Origin: Isochrysis galbana
Lineage: Eukaryota > Haptophyta > Isochrysidales > Isochrysidaceae
DNA length: 64,000 nt
Reading direction: 5' to 3'
NCBI GenBank assembly: GCA_018136815.1
Contig: CM030936.1
Span: 6,906,382-6,970,381 of the forward strand
Each line of letters opens with the position of its first letter. Position 1 is the stretch's first letter. Under the pieces are notes generated by a model. The model saw nothing but the letters and a program-made list of their open reading frames with translations, did not search any database and was not told the origin of the DNA. The position numbers and the translations under genes are program-made. Shown here one piece after another: positions 1 through 11,000 of this stretch.

Positions 1-2400
1 AGACGGCCGATTACGGTGCGATGCGCGCGGGCGGCGGCGGCGATTGGCGTGGCTGCTAGGTCGGCATCTGTGGATATGGTGCCTGGTGGGCCATTCTATC
101 TAAGTGGATGACCAAGAAAGCGCCGGCAGCGCGCCCGGTCGCGCTCGAAAGTTGGGCACTCCGGCCCATTCGGCCGAGTGACGTTGGCGTGTTGTCGGCG
201 CCATAGACGGCCGATTACGGTGCGATGCGCGCGGGCGGCGGCGGCGATTGGCGTGGCTGCTAGGTCGGCATCTGTGGATATGGTGCATGGTGGGCCAGAT
301 TATCCCAGTGGGAGACCAACAAAGCGCCGGCAGCGCGCCCGGTCGCGCTCGAAAGTTGGGCACTCCGGCCCATTCGGCCGAGTGACGTTGGCGTGTTGTC
401 GGCGCCATAGACGGCCGATTACGGTGCGATGCGCGCGGGCGGCGGCGGCGATTGGCGTGGCTGCTAGGGCGGCATCTGTGGATATGGTGCCTGGTGGGCC
501 AGATGATCCCAGTGGGAGACCAACAAAGCGCCGGCAGCGCGCCCGGTCGCGCTCGAAAGTTGGGCACTCCGGCCCATTCGGCCGAGTGACGTTGGCGTAG
601 TCATCGGCGCCATAGACGGCCGATTACGGTGCGATGCGCGCGGGCGGCGGCGGCGATTGGCGTGGCTGCTAGGTCGGCATCTGTGGATATGGTGCCTGGT
701 GGGCCATTCTATCTGAGTGGATGACCAAGAAAATGCCGGCAGCGCGCCCGGTCGCGCTCGAAAGTTGGGCACTCAGGCCCATCGGCCGAGTGACGTTGGC
801 GTAGTCATCGGCGCCATAGACGGCCGATTACGGTGCGATGCGCGCGGGCGGCGGCGGCGATTGGCGTGGCTGCTAGGTCGGCATCTGTGGATACGGTGTA
901 TGGTGGGCCAGACTATCCCAGTGGATGACCAAGAAAGCGCCGGCAGCGCGCCCGGTCGCGCTCGAAAGTTGGGCACTCCGGCCCATCGGCCGAGTGACGT
1001 TGGCGTGTTGTCGGCGCCATAGACGGCCGATTACGGTGCGATGCGCGCGGGCGGCGGCGGCGATTGGCGTGGCTGCTAGGTCGGCATCTGTGGATATGGT
1101 GTATGGTGGGCCAGACTATCCCAGTGGATGACCAAGAAAGCGCCGGCAGCGCGCCCGGTCGCGCTCGAAAGTTGGGCACTCCGGCCCATTCGGCCGAGTG
1201 ACGTTGGCGTGTTGTCGGCGCCATAGACGGCCGATTACGGTGCGATGCGCGCGGGCGGCGGCGGCGATTGGCGTGGCTGCTAGGTCGGCATCTGTGGATA
1301 TGGTGCCTGGTGGGCCATTCTATCTAAGTGGATGACCAAGAAAGCGCCGGCAGCGCGCCCGGTTGCGCTCGAAAGTTGGGCACTCCGGCCCATTCGGACG
1401 AGTGACGTTGGCGTGTTGTCGGCGCCATAGACGGCCGATTACGGTGCGATGCGCGCGGGCGGCGGCGGCGATTGGCGTGGCTGCTAGGGCGGCATCTGTG
1501 GATATGGTGCCTGGTGGGCCAGATGATCCCAGTGGGAGACCAACAAAGCGCCGGCAGCGCGCCCGGTCGCGCTCGAAAGTTGGGCACTCCGGCCCATTCG
1601 GCCGAGTGACGTTGGCGTAGTCATCGGCGCCATAGACGGCCGATTACGGTGCGATGCGCGCGGGCGGCGGCGGCGATTGGCGTGGCTGCTAGGTCGGCAT
1701 CTGTGGATATGGTGTCTGGTGGGCCATTCTATCTGAGTTGATGACCAAGAAAGCGCCGGCAGCGCGCCCGGTCGCGCTCGAAAGTTGGGCACTCCGGCCC
1801 ATTCGGCCGAGTGACGTTGGTGTGTTGTCGGCGCCATAGACGGCCGATTACGGTGCGATGCGCGCGGGCGGCGGCGGCGATTGGCGTGGCTTCTAGGTCG
1901 GCATCTATGGATATGGTGCCTGGTGCGGCATTTTATCCCAGTGGGAGACCAAGAAAGCGCCGGCAGCGCGCCCGGTCGCGCTCGAAAGTTGGGCACTCCG
2001 GCCCATCGGCCGAGTAACGTTGGCGTGTTGTCGGCGCATAGACGGCCGACTATGGCGCAATGCGCGCGGGCTGCGGCGGCGATTGGCATGGCTGCTAGGG
2101 CGGCTTATTTGGATATCGCGCCTGGTGCGGCATTCTTTTCCAGTGGGAGACCGAGAAAGTGCCGGCAGCGCGCCCGGTAGCGTTCGGAAGTTGGGCGCTC
2201 GGCCCGTTCGGCCGGGTGACGTTAGCGTAGTCATCGGCGCCACACACGGCCGTCGATTTCGCGATGCGCGCGGGCGGCGGCGGCGATTGGCGTGGCTGCT
2301 AGGTCGGCATCTATGGATATGGTGCCTGGTGCGGCATTCTATCCCAGTGCGAGACCGAGAAAGCGCCGGCAGCGCGCCCGGTAGCGTTCGAAAGTTCGGT
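1..2400. repeat. 204-bp satellite array with 1020-bp higher-order repeat
   Basis: About twelve tandem copies of a GC-rich unit are present. The landmark AGACGGCCGATTACGG recurs near 1, 205, 409, 614, 818, 1021, 1225, 1429, 1634 and 1838, with a diverged form near 2040 and 2244, giving a period of 202-205 bp. The array is cut by the window start and decays after about 2400. Variants recur every fifth unit: the unit at 409-690 and the one at 1429-1710 are almost identical, 1020 bp apart. Because 204 is a multiple of three, long open frames run through it on both strands, but they are composed only of the repeat and are not credible genes. Confidence 0.95.
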
Positions 2401-2793
2401 ACTCGAGCGCATCTTGGTACGTTAACGTTCGGGCGGTTTTCGCGCCAATGCCGATATTCGACAAGATGTGCGAGGCTGGAGAGGGCAACTCGCTCGGCCA
2501 CTAGGGCAGCATATCTTGATTTGACGTCGTTTGCTGTCACTAGTTGAAAGGGATGAAAAAAAAGACCATGCCGTCCGCCCGGTCGTGGTGCCAAATTAGC
2601 CGCTCTAGCCCTTGGTGACTAGTGGTCAACGTAAACGTCTTGAGTTTTGTGATACGTTCGTACACATTTAAGTGCAAAATTATGAGCTTGACTTATGGTC
2701 CAGTGTGCATAGAACCACGCCTTGTAGACCCAGTGAGTTGGCGTCCAAGGTTTCCTCGTCATTCCATGCTTGTGCCCCGCATGAAGAGCCTCA
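2401..2793. other. Satellite border and unassigned sequence
   Basis: The satellite decays into unique sequence here. I see no coding signal, RNA gene or terminal repeat that I can support. Confidence 0.5.
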
Positions 2794-2978
2794 CTAAAAA
2801 TATACCGGAGGGGGGCCCGACTGTATTTCGCGCACCGTCTTCGAAGGCCTGAAATTCGGTATTTTTCGAAAATTTCGCCGGAGAACCCCCAATTTTTTTT
2901 GCTGATCCATCCTACCGGAACCTATAGGGAGCTTATTTTGCCCTTCATTCATCCATTGTAGCTGGTGCCCTCCGCACC
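2794..2978 (+). repeat. Dispersed repeat, copy 1
   Basis: The segment from AAAATATACCGG through the TTCGAAGGCCTGAAATTCGG motif to the CCCCCAA stretch recurs in inverted orientation at 45975-46091. The motif TGTAGCTGGTGCCCTCCGCA, which directly follows in the other copy, is here displaced to 2958-2978 by about 60 bp of AT-richer sequence. One copy has therefore gained or lost an insert. No reading frame is conserved, so this is annotated as non-coding repeat. Confidence 0.75.
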
Positions 2979-3148
2979 CGCATAGTGAGTGACCGGGCTA
3001 CCAAGTGCTTCCATTCCCATTCCCTTGTGCTCTTGTGGCCTTGTCACACATGCAGAAGGTGTTTGTGGATAGCTTGACAGAACCTGGCATGCTATGAGCC
3101 TCTGCCTGGGTCTATGGATGATGGCTTGAAACGCACACCTCATGCGAA

Positions 3149-3644
3149 GGGACGGAAACAAGTCGCACGTCGCCACATCAGCGCCAGCAAGCAAAAACAT
3201 GGACGAGACTACTCCACTCGTCTCGCCGATAATCAAGACGCGAGGAGGCGAGATGCCGTCGGTCTGCACGGCCTCGACGTCACGCCTTACGTCTCTGAGT
3301 GTGACACAAATTTCGTCGAAGTGGATAGGTAGCACCTGAGCTGGAGACTCAGGCGATCGGCTAGGGCGCAGAACAAGCTGCGCCGCCTCGGCAATATCTT
3401 TCGGCATTACGTGCGCGGCACCGTGAGCGGCGGCGCGTTGGAAAGCGAGATCGATAACGTACGAGAGGGTCTCGCCCTCCTTCAAGGAAGGGCGAGTGCG
3501 CGCGAGATGTACGAGCAAGTCTTCAGCGGCCGGAACCAAAGTCAGGCACACTGAAAGCTGGCAAAGCGGAACGACAGCGGAAACGGAAACGGGACTGCGA
3601 GTGACCGGAATGGACGGAGACGCGGCGGCCAAGGTGCGAACCAT
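3149..3644 (-). pseudogene. Truncated DNA-methyltransferase-like ORF of retrotransposon A
   Basis: The frame beginning at ATG 3644 contains a region aligning to copy B: an alpha-helical stretch, then LPIHFDEICVTL, then the SAM-binding loop IIGETSGVVSSMFLLAG followed by ATCDL. Copy B has VVGEASGVVSSMFLLAG and ATCDL at the same place. Identity outside the motif is clearly lower, so A belongs to a sister family rather than being a recent duplicate. The catalytic HPPC and ENP motifs of copy B are absent because the copy is broken after motif I. The sequence following 3149 in the same frame has no similarity to copy B and is read-through. As it stands it cannot encode an active methyltransferase. 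Confidence 0.65.
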
Positions 3645-4481
3645 CTGAAAAGAACGGGACACGACGGCCGGAAGAGAGTCGGACGAGAATAGAGACCGAC
3701 TCACGAACGCACTAGAATCATTCACCCAAACCAAGCAAAACATGAAATAACCGAGACCCCACATCGCCGGTAACTCAAACACGTCGCGAGAGACGGAGAG
3801 AGGGAGCGAGAGAGAGAGAGAGATTCCGCAGCGACGGTCGGAGCGTGTCTTCGTTTTAGATTTCCCACGAGGCGGAAAGTCGAGGAGGAATGTTATGTGT
3901 CGCGCAACCGCGGCGATCACATTGGATACAGATCGCAGCGAGGTATCCTTGCAATCGAAGAAATCTTGCTGTTGAGCGTGGACCTTCTAGACGTTTCTAT
4001 CGAGCAACCCCGAGTAGCAACCAAGGGAGGAGAAAACCAAAAACCAACGGGACCAAGGCTTTCATGCAACTTGCATCAAGGGGAAAGATAACCCAAAACC
4101 AAAGCAGCGAATCTAAATCAATCTCCAAGGGGAGATGGCAAACCAAGGACATAGGAGAAAGATTCCCTCACCCAAGCAGCGAACCTAAATCGATCTCCGA
4201 GGGGAGATGGCAAACCAAACCTGATTGCCCCCAGAAGCAGGTAAAGAAACGCGGGGAGATAGCGAATTAAACCTTTTTGCGAGGCGCCTGGGAGGAAGAA
4301 AGGTGAAAGGTGGGGAAACTTCCCTTCTCTTCGAGAGAAAGAGAGAGAGCGCTCCACAACCCTAGATTCTAGGCGTCCACGCGAAGTTTTTGAGCGAGAA
4401 CGAGAACGAGAGAATTATAACGATAAATACCGAACGAAGAGAAGAGAGAAGCCTAACGAGCGTCGATTCGCGAATGCGACA
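3149..4481 (-). mobile_element. Methyltransferase-bearing retrotransposon, copy A (truncated)
   Basis: On the minus strand the element starts with TGTCGCATTC at 4481, the same first bases as copies B (22255) and C (46664). It is followed by a leader that shares with them the paired 'CTCCAAGGGGAGATGGCAAA' blocks, the TC-rich stretch and the 'CGTCTCTCGCGACGTGTTTG' motif. Unlike copy B, the leader runs almost directly into the methyltransferase reading frame with no gag ORF between them. Similarity stops at about 3149, just after the SAM-binding motif, so the rest of the methyltransferase and all of pol are missing. A SINE-like element lies 20 bp upstream of its 5' end. Confidence 0.7.
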
Positions 4482-4501
4482 GTGTTGTGGTCTATCTAGC
4501 A

Positions 4502-5369
4502 ATAATAATAATCAATGTTATATCCTAGCCAACCCCACTAGCTAATTGGACATAACGTCTCAGTCCCGGAATCCCGCCATGCCTGACGGGCCAGGTGTCC
4601 GAGTGATACCGGGGGTGGGGGCACTGCCCCCTCCCCTCGATATTTGTCCTCCCCCCAGTGCATGCACCGGCCCCGCGCACCCCAGCGCGTCCTCTCCTCG
4701 AGTCCACGCTGGGGGAAAACCCCTTTCGGGTAAAAGCAACGCGGGGGGGGGGGGCACTCGTGAGATAGGAGCCCAGAAGCGCTAATCTCCCTCGCTAGAG
4801 CGAGTGGCCGCGGCGAGCCGCGGCCCTTCCCTCCTGGCTCTGGCGCCCCCGTCTTCTCTTACCCAAACGGGGCGAGAAGACACGTTTCTGCCGGAGGGGG
4901 AGCTGCCGCTCCCCCCTCCCCTCCCTCTCCCCTTTTCCTCCTCTCTTCCCTGCGGCGGGGGCCCATGGCGCGCGCCTGCGGCCCCTCTTCAGGTCCCCAG
5001 GTGGCCAGCAGGGGCCTGGGAGCGCAGCTCAGGGGGCAGGTGAGGCTGGGGCATGGCCCTGGCCCCTCCTGCCTCTCCCTCGCTGGCGCTCCGAGCCCCT
5101 GCGGGTCGACTGGAGCTGGCTGGGGGGTCCTGAACAGGGGGGCCCAGGGGAGGAGGGGCTGGTCAGAGGGATGGGCTGGCCACGACAGGCCAGGGCGGGC
5201 GAGTCAGGCGTGCTTGTGGGGAGAGGAATGGGTCAGCATGGCAGTGTGCTCCTGGCAAGCCATCAGGCGTGCCAGGAGAGTGGGTGGTTCCTCCCCCATG
5301 GCAGGGGAGGAGTGGAGAGAGAGGGGGGCTCGTGCCCCCCCATGGGCGAACTAAGTATAAACTTAGTTC
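4502..5369 (-). mobile_element. SINE-like non-autonomous retroelement, copy 1
   Basis: An 868-bp insertion is flanked by a perfect 16-bp target-site duplication, TGTGGTCTATCTAGCA (4486-4501 and 5370-5385). On the minus strand the 5' end is AACTAAGTTTATACTTAGTT, close to a palindrome, and the 3' end is GGCTAGGATATAACATT followed by (ATT)n. The same element occurs on the plus strand at 32106-32982. The body is GC-rich and contains G and C homopolymer runs. It has no convincing ORF, and I could not recognise A/B boxes of a tRNA- or 5S-derived SINE. The tail on the sense strand is T-rich, like the LINEs in this window, which suggests it borrows their machinery. Confidence 0.85.
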
Positions 5370-5385
5370 TGTGGTCTATCTAGCA

Positions 5386-5915
5386 TGGTGGTCTCCAATC
5401 TCCATGATCCATGAGGTCTGTGCGTGCGCTGTTCGCGGTGATGCGGGGGCGTGGTGTGGCGGCTCCTGTGCCCACCTGGCTGGGCGTGTCGTCTGGGCGC
5501 GGTCGCTTAGGCGACAGCGGGGTGTCCATCAGCAGTTCGTCCATCTCAGCGAGGGCGGTGGCAGCGAGGGAGGGAGGCGGCGCGCGCTCCATGACCCTAT
5601 TGGTTTAACGATAGTTGACGAACACGGACAAAGAATCCTGCCGGACGTCGGCCCCGGGAGGGGCAGGACGGCGTTTCGAGTAGGATTCTTACCCCCCTTA
5701 TCCCTTATCTCACACCCCTGGTCGAAGCAGTGCGCAGTGCGCGCGACCTCTCCTCTCTCCTCCCCCGGTTCTCCACTGAGAAGGAAACGGGGGGAGGGTA
5801 AAGGGGAAAGGGGATGTGGTGGGATGGGGAGGGTAGTTAGGAGTAGCACAAGCACTCTGCCTCACACCGTGCAAGTAGCGGTTAGTTTGTAAGATTTTTT
5901 GTAAGATTTTTTTTG
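5386..5915 (-). mobile_element. LINE fragment G: 5' UTR and ORF1 N-terminus
   Basis: The minus strand reads from a T/A-rich 5' end (AAAAAAAATCTTAC, near 5915) through a GC-rich leader to an ATG at 5592. It opens an ORF beginning MERAPPPSLAATALAEMDEL, with LSPKRPRPDD and SQVGTGA motifs. The same ORF1 start (MERAP) is found at 11037, 8036 and 42677. The leader is homologous to 42711-43010 and 46092-46310. The copy is lost at its 3' side within about 65 codons, where it meets the SINE insertion and retrotransposon A. A LINE losing its 3' end is unusual and implies secondary breakage, probably by the insertion of A. Confidence 0.75.
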
Positions 5916-5929
5916 AATTCATTGACGTT

Positions 5930-6269
5930 AGTTGTCTACTCTACCAGTTGCATTTACGTGCATACACGAGCGTGTACATGTGCATGCACGCCGCGTGTTG
6001 TTTGACTATGCCCCAACCCTGCCCTGCCCTATGCCGACTTTCGCATTGGCCAATACTGATTATCGTGCGTTTGCATGCTTCGCGGGTCGGCAAAGCCAAG
6101 CCCTAGTCGTTGATGTATTTCAAATCCTTTGCCTTCCCGCTTCCCATCCCCTCTCACCTTGCGTAGCACGCGCAAGATTTCAAGTAAGAGCGCGGTCCCT
6201 TGTCTGCATGCAAGTGTGCGTTTGGTCGTCCATTGCAATCTCAGTCCTCAGTCGGTCCTCTGTTCACTA
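5930..6269. other. No recognisable gene
   Basis: Mixed-composition sequence after the LINE leader. I found no supported coding, RNA or repeat feature. Confidence 0.4.
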
Positions 6270-6536
6270 ACATCTCTGGGAAACAAACCTCAAAGGTCAT
6301 GTGGCAGCCCAAATGCCAAGGTGTACCTCAAGCCAAAACATGATGTGCTCATGAAGATGCTCGTGTCTTGCCATGACTGGGCCTTAGCTGACTTGTGGAA
6401 AACGAGAAACACTGAACATCCGAACGATCATATGTATAGCTACGCGGCATGCAAGAAAAAGGGGCGCGGCGCTAGATCACATGGACTCCTTCGGCAGATT
6501 TACCACCAGCTTTGCCGCCATAAGGAGGGGACGTGA
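6270..6536 (+). CDS. Possible 3' end of an unidentified gene
   Basis: An open frame of about 88 codons ends at 6536. Its codon usage is more balanced than that of the surrounding GC-rich text, and the C-terminus is basic (KKKGRGARSHGLLRQIYHQL). I recognise no family. No start codon is implied: the frame is open further upstream, and the real N-terminus may lie in another exon. It converges on the minus-strand candidate ending at 6567, so the two would share a short 3' intergenic space. It could equally be chance. Confidence 0.25.
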   Translation, partial: TSLGNKPQRSCGSPNAKVYLKPKHDVLMKMLVSCHDWALADLWKTRNTEHPNDHMYSYAACKKKGRGARSHGLLRQIYHQLCRHKEGT

Positions 6537-6566
6537 GTGCGATCCTGATGGCCTCGTTAGGTCGAT

Positions 6567-6869
6567 CTACCACTCCTCGTCGTCGCTGTATCTGGATGCT
6601 CTGGACTGTCGCTTAGCCTTTGCGTACATCAGATGATCGCCCTGCGTCTGTCCATTCCGCCACTCAGCGGCCGGCTCCTCCTCATCTGGCACAAAGGGCT
6701 CGGAGGCTTCATCGTAGCCTGCCTTTTCCTGCGCAGCTGGCGCGACCCCCTGCCCGCCCTTACTCAACGATTCGGTGTGTGTCTGAGGCGTCCCACGGAC
6801 CCATCGCGGCAGCCACTTGGACGTAGATGACTTGGGTCCTGGCTGGCTGGCAGGCCGCACTTCAGCCAT
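6567..6869 (-). CDS. Hypothetical acidic-tailed protein
   Basis: A 100-residue frame starts at MAEVRPASQPGPKSSTSKWL and ends in RASRYSDDEEW. The middle is rich in Ala, Glu and Pro (EASEPFVPDEEEPAAEW) and the C-terminus is strongly acidic. There is no recognised domain, signal peptide or membrane segment. An in-frame upstream extension to 7034 is pure Pro/Gly/Arg low complexity over a C/G homopolymer and is not included. It may be the last exon of a longer gene. Confidence 0.3.
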   Translation of the reverse strand: MAEVRPASQPGPKSSTSKWLPRWVRGTPQTHTESLSKGGQGVAPAAQEKAGYDEASEPFVPDEEEPAAEWRNGQTQGDHLMYAKAKRQSRASRYSDDEEW

Positions 6870-7034
6870 TGGCGCTGTCAGCTCACACGCGGTCAGGCGC
6901 GGGGGGGAGGGGGGCGGGGGAGGGGGAGGGGCGGGGACAGTACCAGAAGGACTAAGCCAAGCCGTTCCCATTAGGCGGCCGAAACCGCTCCCCCTCTCTC
7001 CCCGCTCCGCCCCCCCCCCCCCCCCCCCCCTCAT

Positions 7035-7990
7035 TCTCTCTCTAGCCTCGGGGTTCGTTCAAATATTTGGTAAGAGTTTGAGATTCTTTCTCGTGAGGGA
7101 CGCCGTACGTCGACGGGACGAACAAAAACAAAGGGAAACGAACGAACGGCGGCAATTACATAATCCCTCGATAGAACTACGATCTTGATCACCCTCGAAA
7201 CCCGCTCCCCGAAACGCCCGCAGCACTCCACCGTTCGTTGAGCTGTGAGAAAATCGCACCGCGTGCTAGCGGGCGCCGTCGTCCAGAATACCACTCGTGC
7301 AGGAACGGTGCTCTCTCACCTTAGAATCGTCATACGATGATGGTCACGAGGGTGCTCCGGGATGGGACCGACGTCCGCTTGAGCTTTTTTGCTGTCCCGG
7401 AGGACGGCCGTGAAATCGTGGTTTTTTTATGAGAGCCACAGGCTCTTTCTAACTTTACTGCGCCCCGTTGGGGCGGCGAGGGCGCTGCTGCTTGTTGCAC
7501 TCTGCATTCTAAACCACAGTAAGGGTGCACCATTAAGAAAACAGGGATTTTTGCCTTCTACATTTTCTACATAAGCCGACTCCCACACCTTAATAGTTTC
7601 TTAGAAGCCGCGGGGTCTTTACTACTTACTATGTTTCTTAATTTAATGATTAATGATGTATATTCTACTTCTAGGGCGCCAAAAGCCCGTTCCCCGCCCG
7701 CCCCCGCCCCCCGCGCCCCGCCTCGCGCCCCGCCGCGCCGGTGTTGTGCTGTATATGTGTGTATACATATTCAAGCAGCCGAGAGCGGAAGGAAGCGGGC
7801 GCAAAAGTATAAGTGCGAAGTGCCCCCGTGGCCGTGGCCACGGTGTCGAACACGCGATGACTACAGGCTCATAGATAGGGCGGTCAAACACGCCTTTTAA
7901 CTTCTAAGGGTGAAAATTCACCAAGTCGAGATTGAGGTTTTATCACGCGATTTTTAGGGAATTACCCTGGAAATGGGTATATTAGGCAGA
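7035..7990. other. Intergenic, no supported gene
   Basis: The stretch holds a C-rich block at 7690-7740 and AT-rich flanks but no credible gene. GGGCGGTCAAACACG at 7878-7892 is nearly repeated in the same sense on the minus strand at about 11930-11950, which may mark ends of an unidentified element. Confidence 0.4.
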
Positions 7991-8035
7991 ATCTAATAAG
8001 AAATATGCACATTAACTATTGTTATAGTTTTAGCG

Positions 8036-11000
8036 ATGGAGCGCGCGCCGACCGCTCCCCTCTCCCAGCCCCCGCCGCCACGACGCCCCAACGGGGCCGC
8101 CCCAAACCGCCGGAGCCGAAGCGCTCGCAGGCCTCTGCCCCACCGGATACCGACGTCGACATGGCTCCGCCACCCTCGCCTCCTCACCAGCCCCAGAAGC
8201 AGGGAACAGGCCGTGCCCTGTTCCCTGCAGAAAAAAAAAACTTCTGAAGATTCAGGGCTACACACCTACTAGTTACGGGACTTCCCTTCGCTATCTACAC
8301 CGCCCTTATCATCCCTCCCTCCACCTCTTCCCCTGCCCCCTTCTTTCCTTTTTCTTCGGTTTCCGGGGTCCGGCCTCGGTGCGCTACCTGAGGCCTGGTT
8401 TAGAGTGTGGGGTCCGGGCAGGCCTTCTGGAATTGTCTTTGTTGTCGAGTGTGTCCGTCTGGTCGCCTTTTATTTGTTTGGTTTATATCCAGGTTCCAAT
8501 GTCTCTACCAGCGGTTTAGGTAGGTGTATCGATGTTTCAGTTTCCTTGTTCCCTTGTTCCGTGGTCCCCTCGACAGCGTGTGCGATCCCCAGCTTGGAGG
8601 CTAGTTCCACTAGCTCCGCGCTGGGCTTAAGACCGCCTTTGTCGTTCCTGTTGAAACGGGTCTCAAATCATTCATGTCTATCCTTTTTTTAGGCTGTCTT
8701 CCCATGCCCGCTTGGGCGGTTCTCGCCGAGTCGGTTTCTTGTGCGAAGAGGAGTGCTTTACTTAGTATGGTGTATCTCTCTATTATTCTTATTAGTATGG
8801 ATTCTTCCGAGAATTTGATGCCGTCGTAATGTATCCTATAGAAGTCTGTGAGTATGTATCTCCACGCTAATAGGTATAGTACGTATATCGCTTTCGGGGC
8901 GTCCCCTTTTGGGTAGATGAATAGGTTGTCTACTATGGTTTCTTCTCTGCTCCTTTCTAATCCCGGTGTGAACCGTGCAATTTTATTCAGTTCGCCCAGG
9001 ATGTTAGTTATCCGGGGCATTCGCCTAGGTGTATCGAGGATTCATCCGTTTCCCCACAAATGCGGCACGTGTTGGCTCTGTCTGGAAAGCGGTTGTACGT
9101 GCCCACTCGCCTGCGTGTGATATGTTTGAAGTGTAGGTGCATGTCCCTCGCCGTTACCATTGGCGTGGTGTATAGTCGCGCCAGGTGCGCCCATGTATCC
9201 CCTGGTGTTTGGAGTTTTTCCTCCCATTTGGCCGGCCCGTGAGGCGTTTGCGTTTACGGTCTTTACGCTGAAGTGCCTCGGTTAGATGTTCTACCCCGGT
9301 GCCGTCCAGCGGCGTCTTGCCGTCTAATGTATATTCGTCCGCCAGCGGGTATTCTAGTCTCTTGTTGGTTTTGTATCCTCCCCCCATTGCGCCGGTGGGG
9401 ATGGGTCTAAGTTCGAGGGTGCGGCGGGTAGTCTTTTTCCGATTATGGGCGTGCCTAGGTATGAGAGTTCCGCATCGTGCCATATCTCCTTGATGTTCAC
9501 ATAGTATTCCCCGTCTACCGTTATTCGCAGTTCGGGCGTCGGTTCTTCCGAGATGTGTTCATTGTCGACCTCTTCTCGTCCCGGTGGTGCGCATTCTAGT
9601 TCGGCCGTCTTATCTACCGCTGCCAGTGTCGCCTTGCGTGTCTGACTATCGTATCCCATGTTTCCAAGAATTTGTCTCTTGGGATATAATCTCCCTGGAA
9701 GTGTATATACGTGTCATTGTTCCTGAGGTATTGCGCGCATTCAGCCCTGCTATAGGGCGTGTTCGCTTCGTGGTCTTTGAATACGTTATGTATGGTATTA
9801 CATTCAAGCTTGTTCCATAGTTTTGCCCATATGGGGTTTATTTTAGGTCCCGGGTGCGTCGGGCTACCCCACATGGGTTGCGAGAGTGCTCCTTCTCTAC
9901 TTACTTTCAGTGATGTGAGTTTAAGTTCGCGAATGTTGTTTAGCGCCTGCTTCCAAACTCGGGAAGTTTACTCGTGCCGCTATTCCATCGGTGAGTTTGT
10001 TCGTGGGGACCGTCGAGAGAACCGCTGCTCTCCCCAGGTTTGTGCGGCAGAACCACGCGTCAAGCACTTGTTTCCATTGTGCTTGGCGTGCGTCAAGATA
10101 GTTTAGGATCCATTTGGCTTGTAAAGCTTTGACATGGTTGCCCAGTCGAGCAGTCCCAGCCCTAGATGTGGCCCTTCCTCCAAAGTGTTTTTTATCGGGA
10201 TCTCAGGGTGCTTCATCCATTGTAGCTTCCGGCCGGTGCGTGCGTTTGTCCACATGATCTTTCTACGGCTCTTTTAACCGCCGTGTGGAATGATCTAGGG
10301 GCTGCCAGTGTCTGCAACCAGTATCTAGGTATAGAATATACTAGGAAGTTAGCCACCTTCGTTTTCCCATGTATAGATAGATCCTTGGTTAGCGGCGCGT
10401 ATATAGTGGTTTTCCTCTCTATCTTGTCGGTAGTTTGCGCCAGAATCTTTAATGGCCGGGGCCACCTAGTGGGACCCCCAATATGGTCGCATACTCGTTT
10501 CCTTTCAGCCACTTGTACTTTGGAATCTCGCGGGTGGGCGCTTCCTTCTCAGGGAGCCCATCCTTAGTCCCTCGAACTTTTGATCGTTGGGTTTGCCACA
10601 CGAGGCCGCCGCGTATCTTTTTACCCAACCGAGGGATCGCGCTAGGCTACCGTAGTCTGCCGCTAAGAGTTGTGTATCGTCCGCGAATTGGCTTATCTTT
10701 AGTTCGGCTCCGTTCACTATGATACCCTCGATGTCTTCGTCTTCGTTTATCGCTCTGGTGAGGGGCCTACCCTGTGGAGTCGTCCCTCTGGTGTTCTGTG
10801 TTCGGTGTGGCTGTGGGTTGTGATGGAGGTGTGTTGCATGCTGGCTGGTGCCAGCATGGCGGCTTTGCACATGTCGTTCTTGGTGGTGCGCGGGCGCGGC
10901 CCGCCGGCTCCTGTGCCCACCTGACTGGGGGGGTCGTCCTGGCGCGGTCGCTTCGGCGACAGCGGCGTGTCCGTGAGCTCTTCGTCCATCATGGCGAGGG

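Noticed and set aside
100-2594. Many open frames of 60-230 codons on both strands
   Set aside because: They are the satellite unit read through; 204 bp is a multiple of three, so frames stay open without selection.
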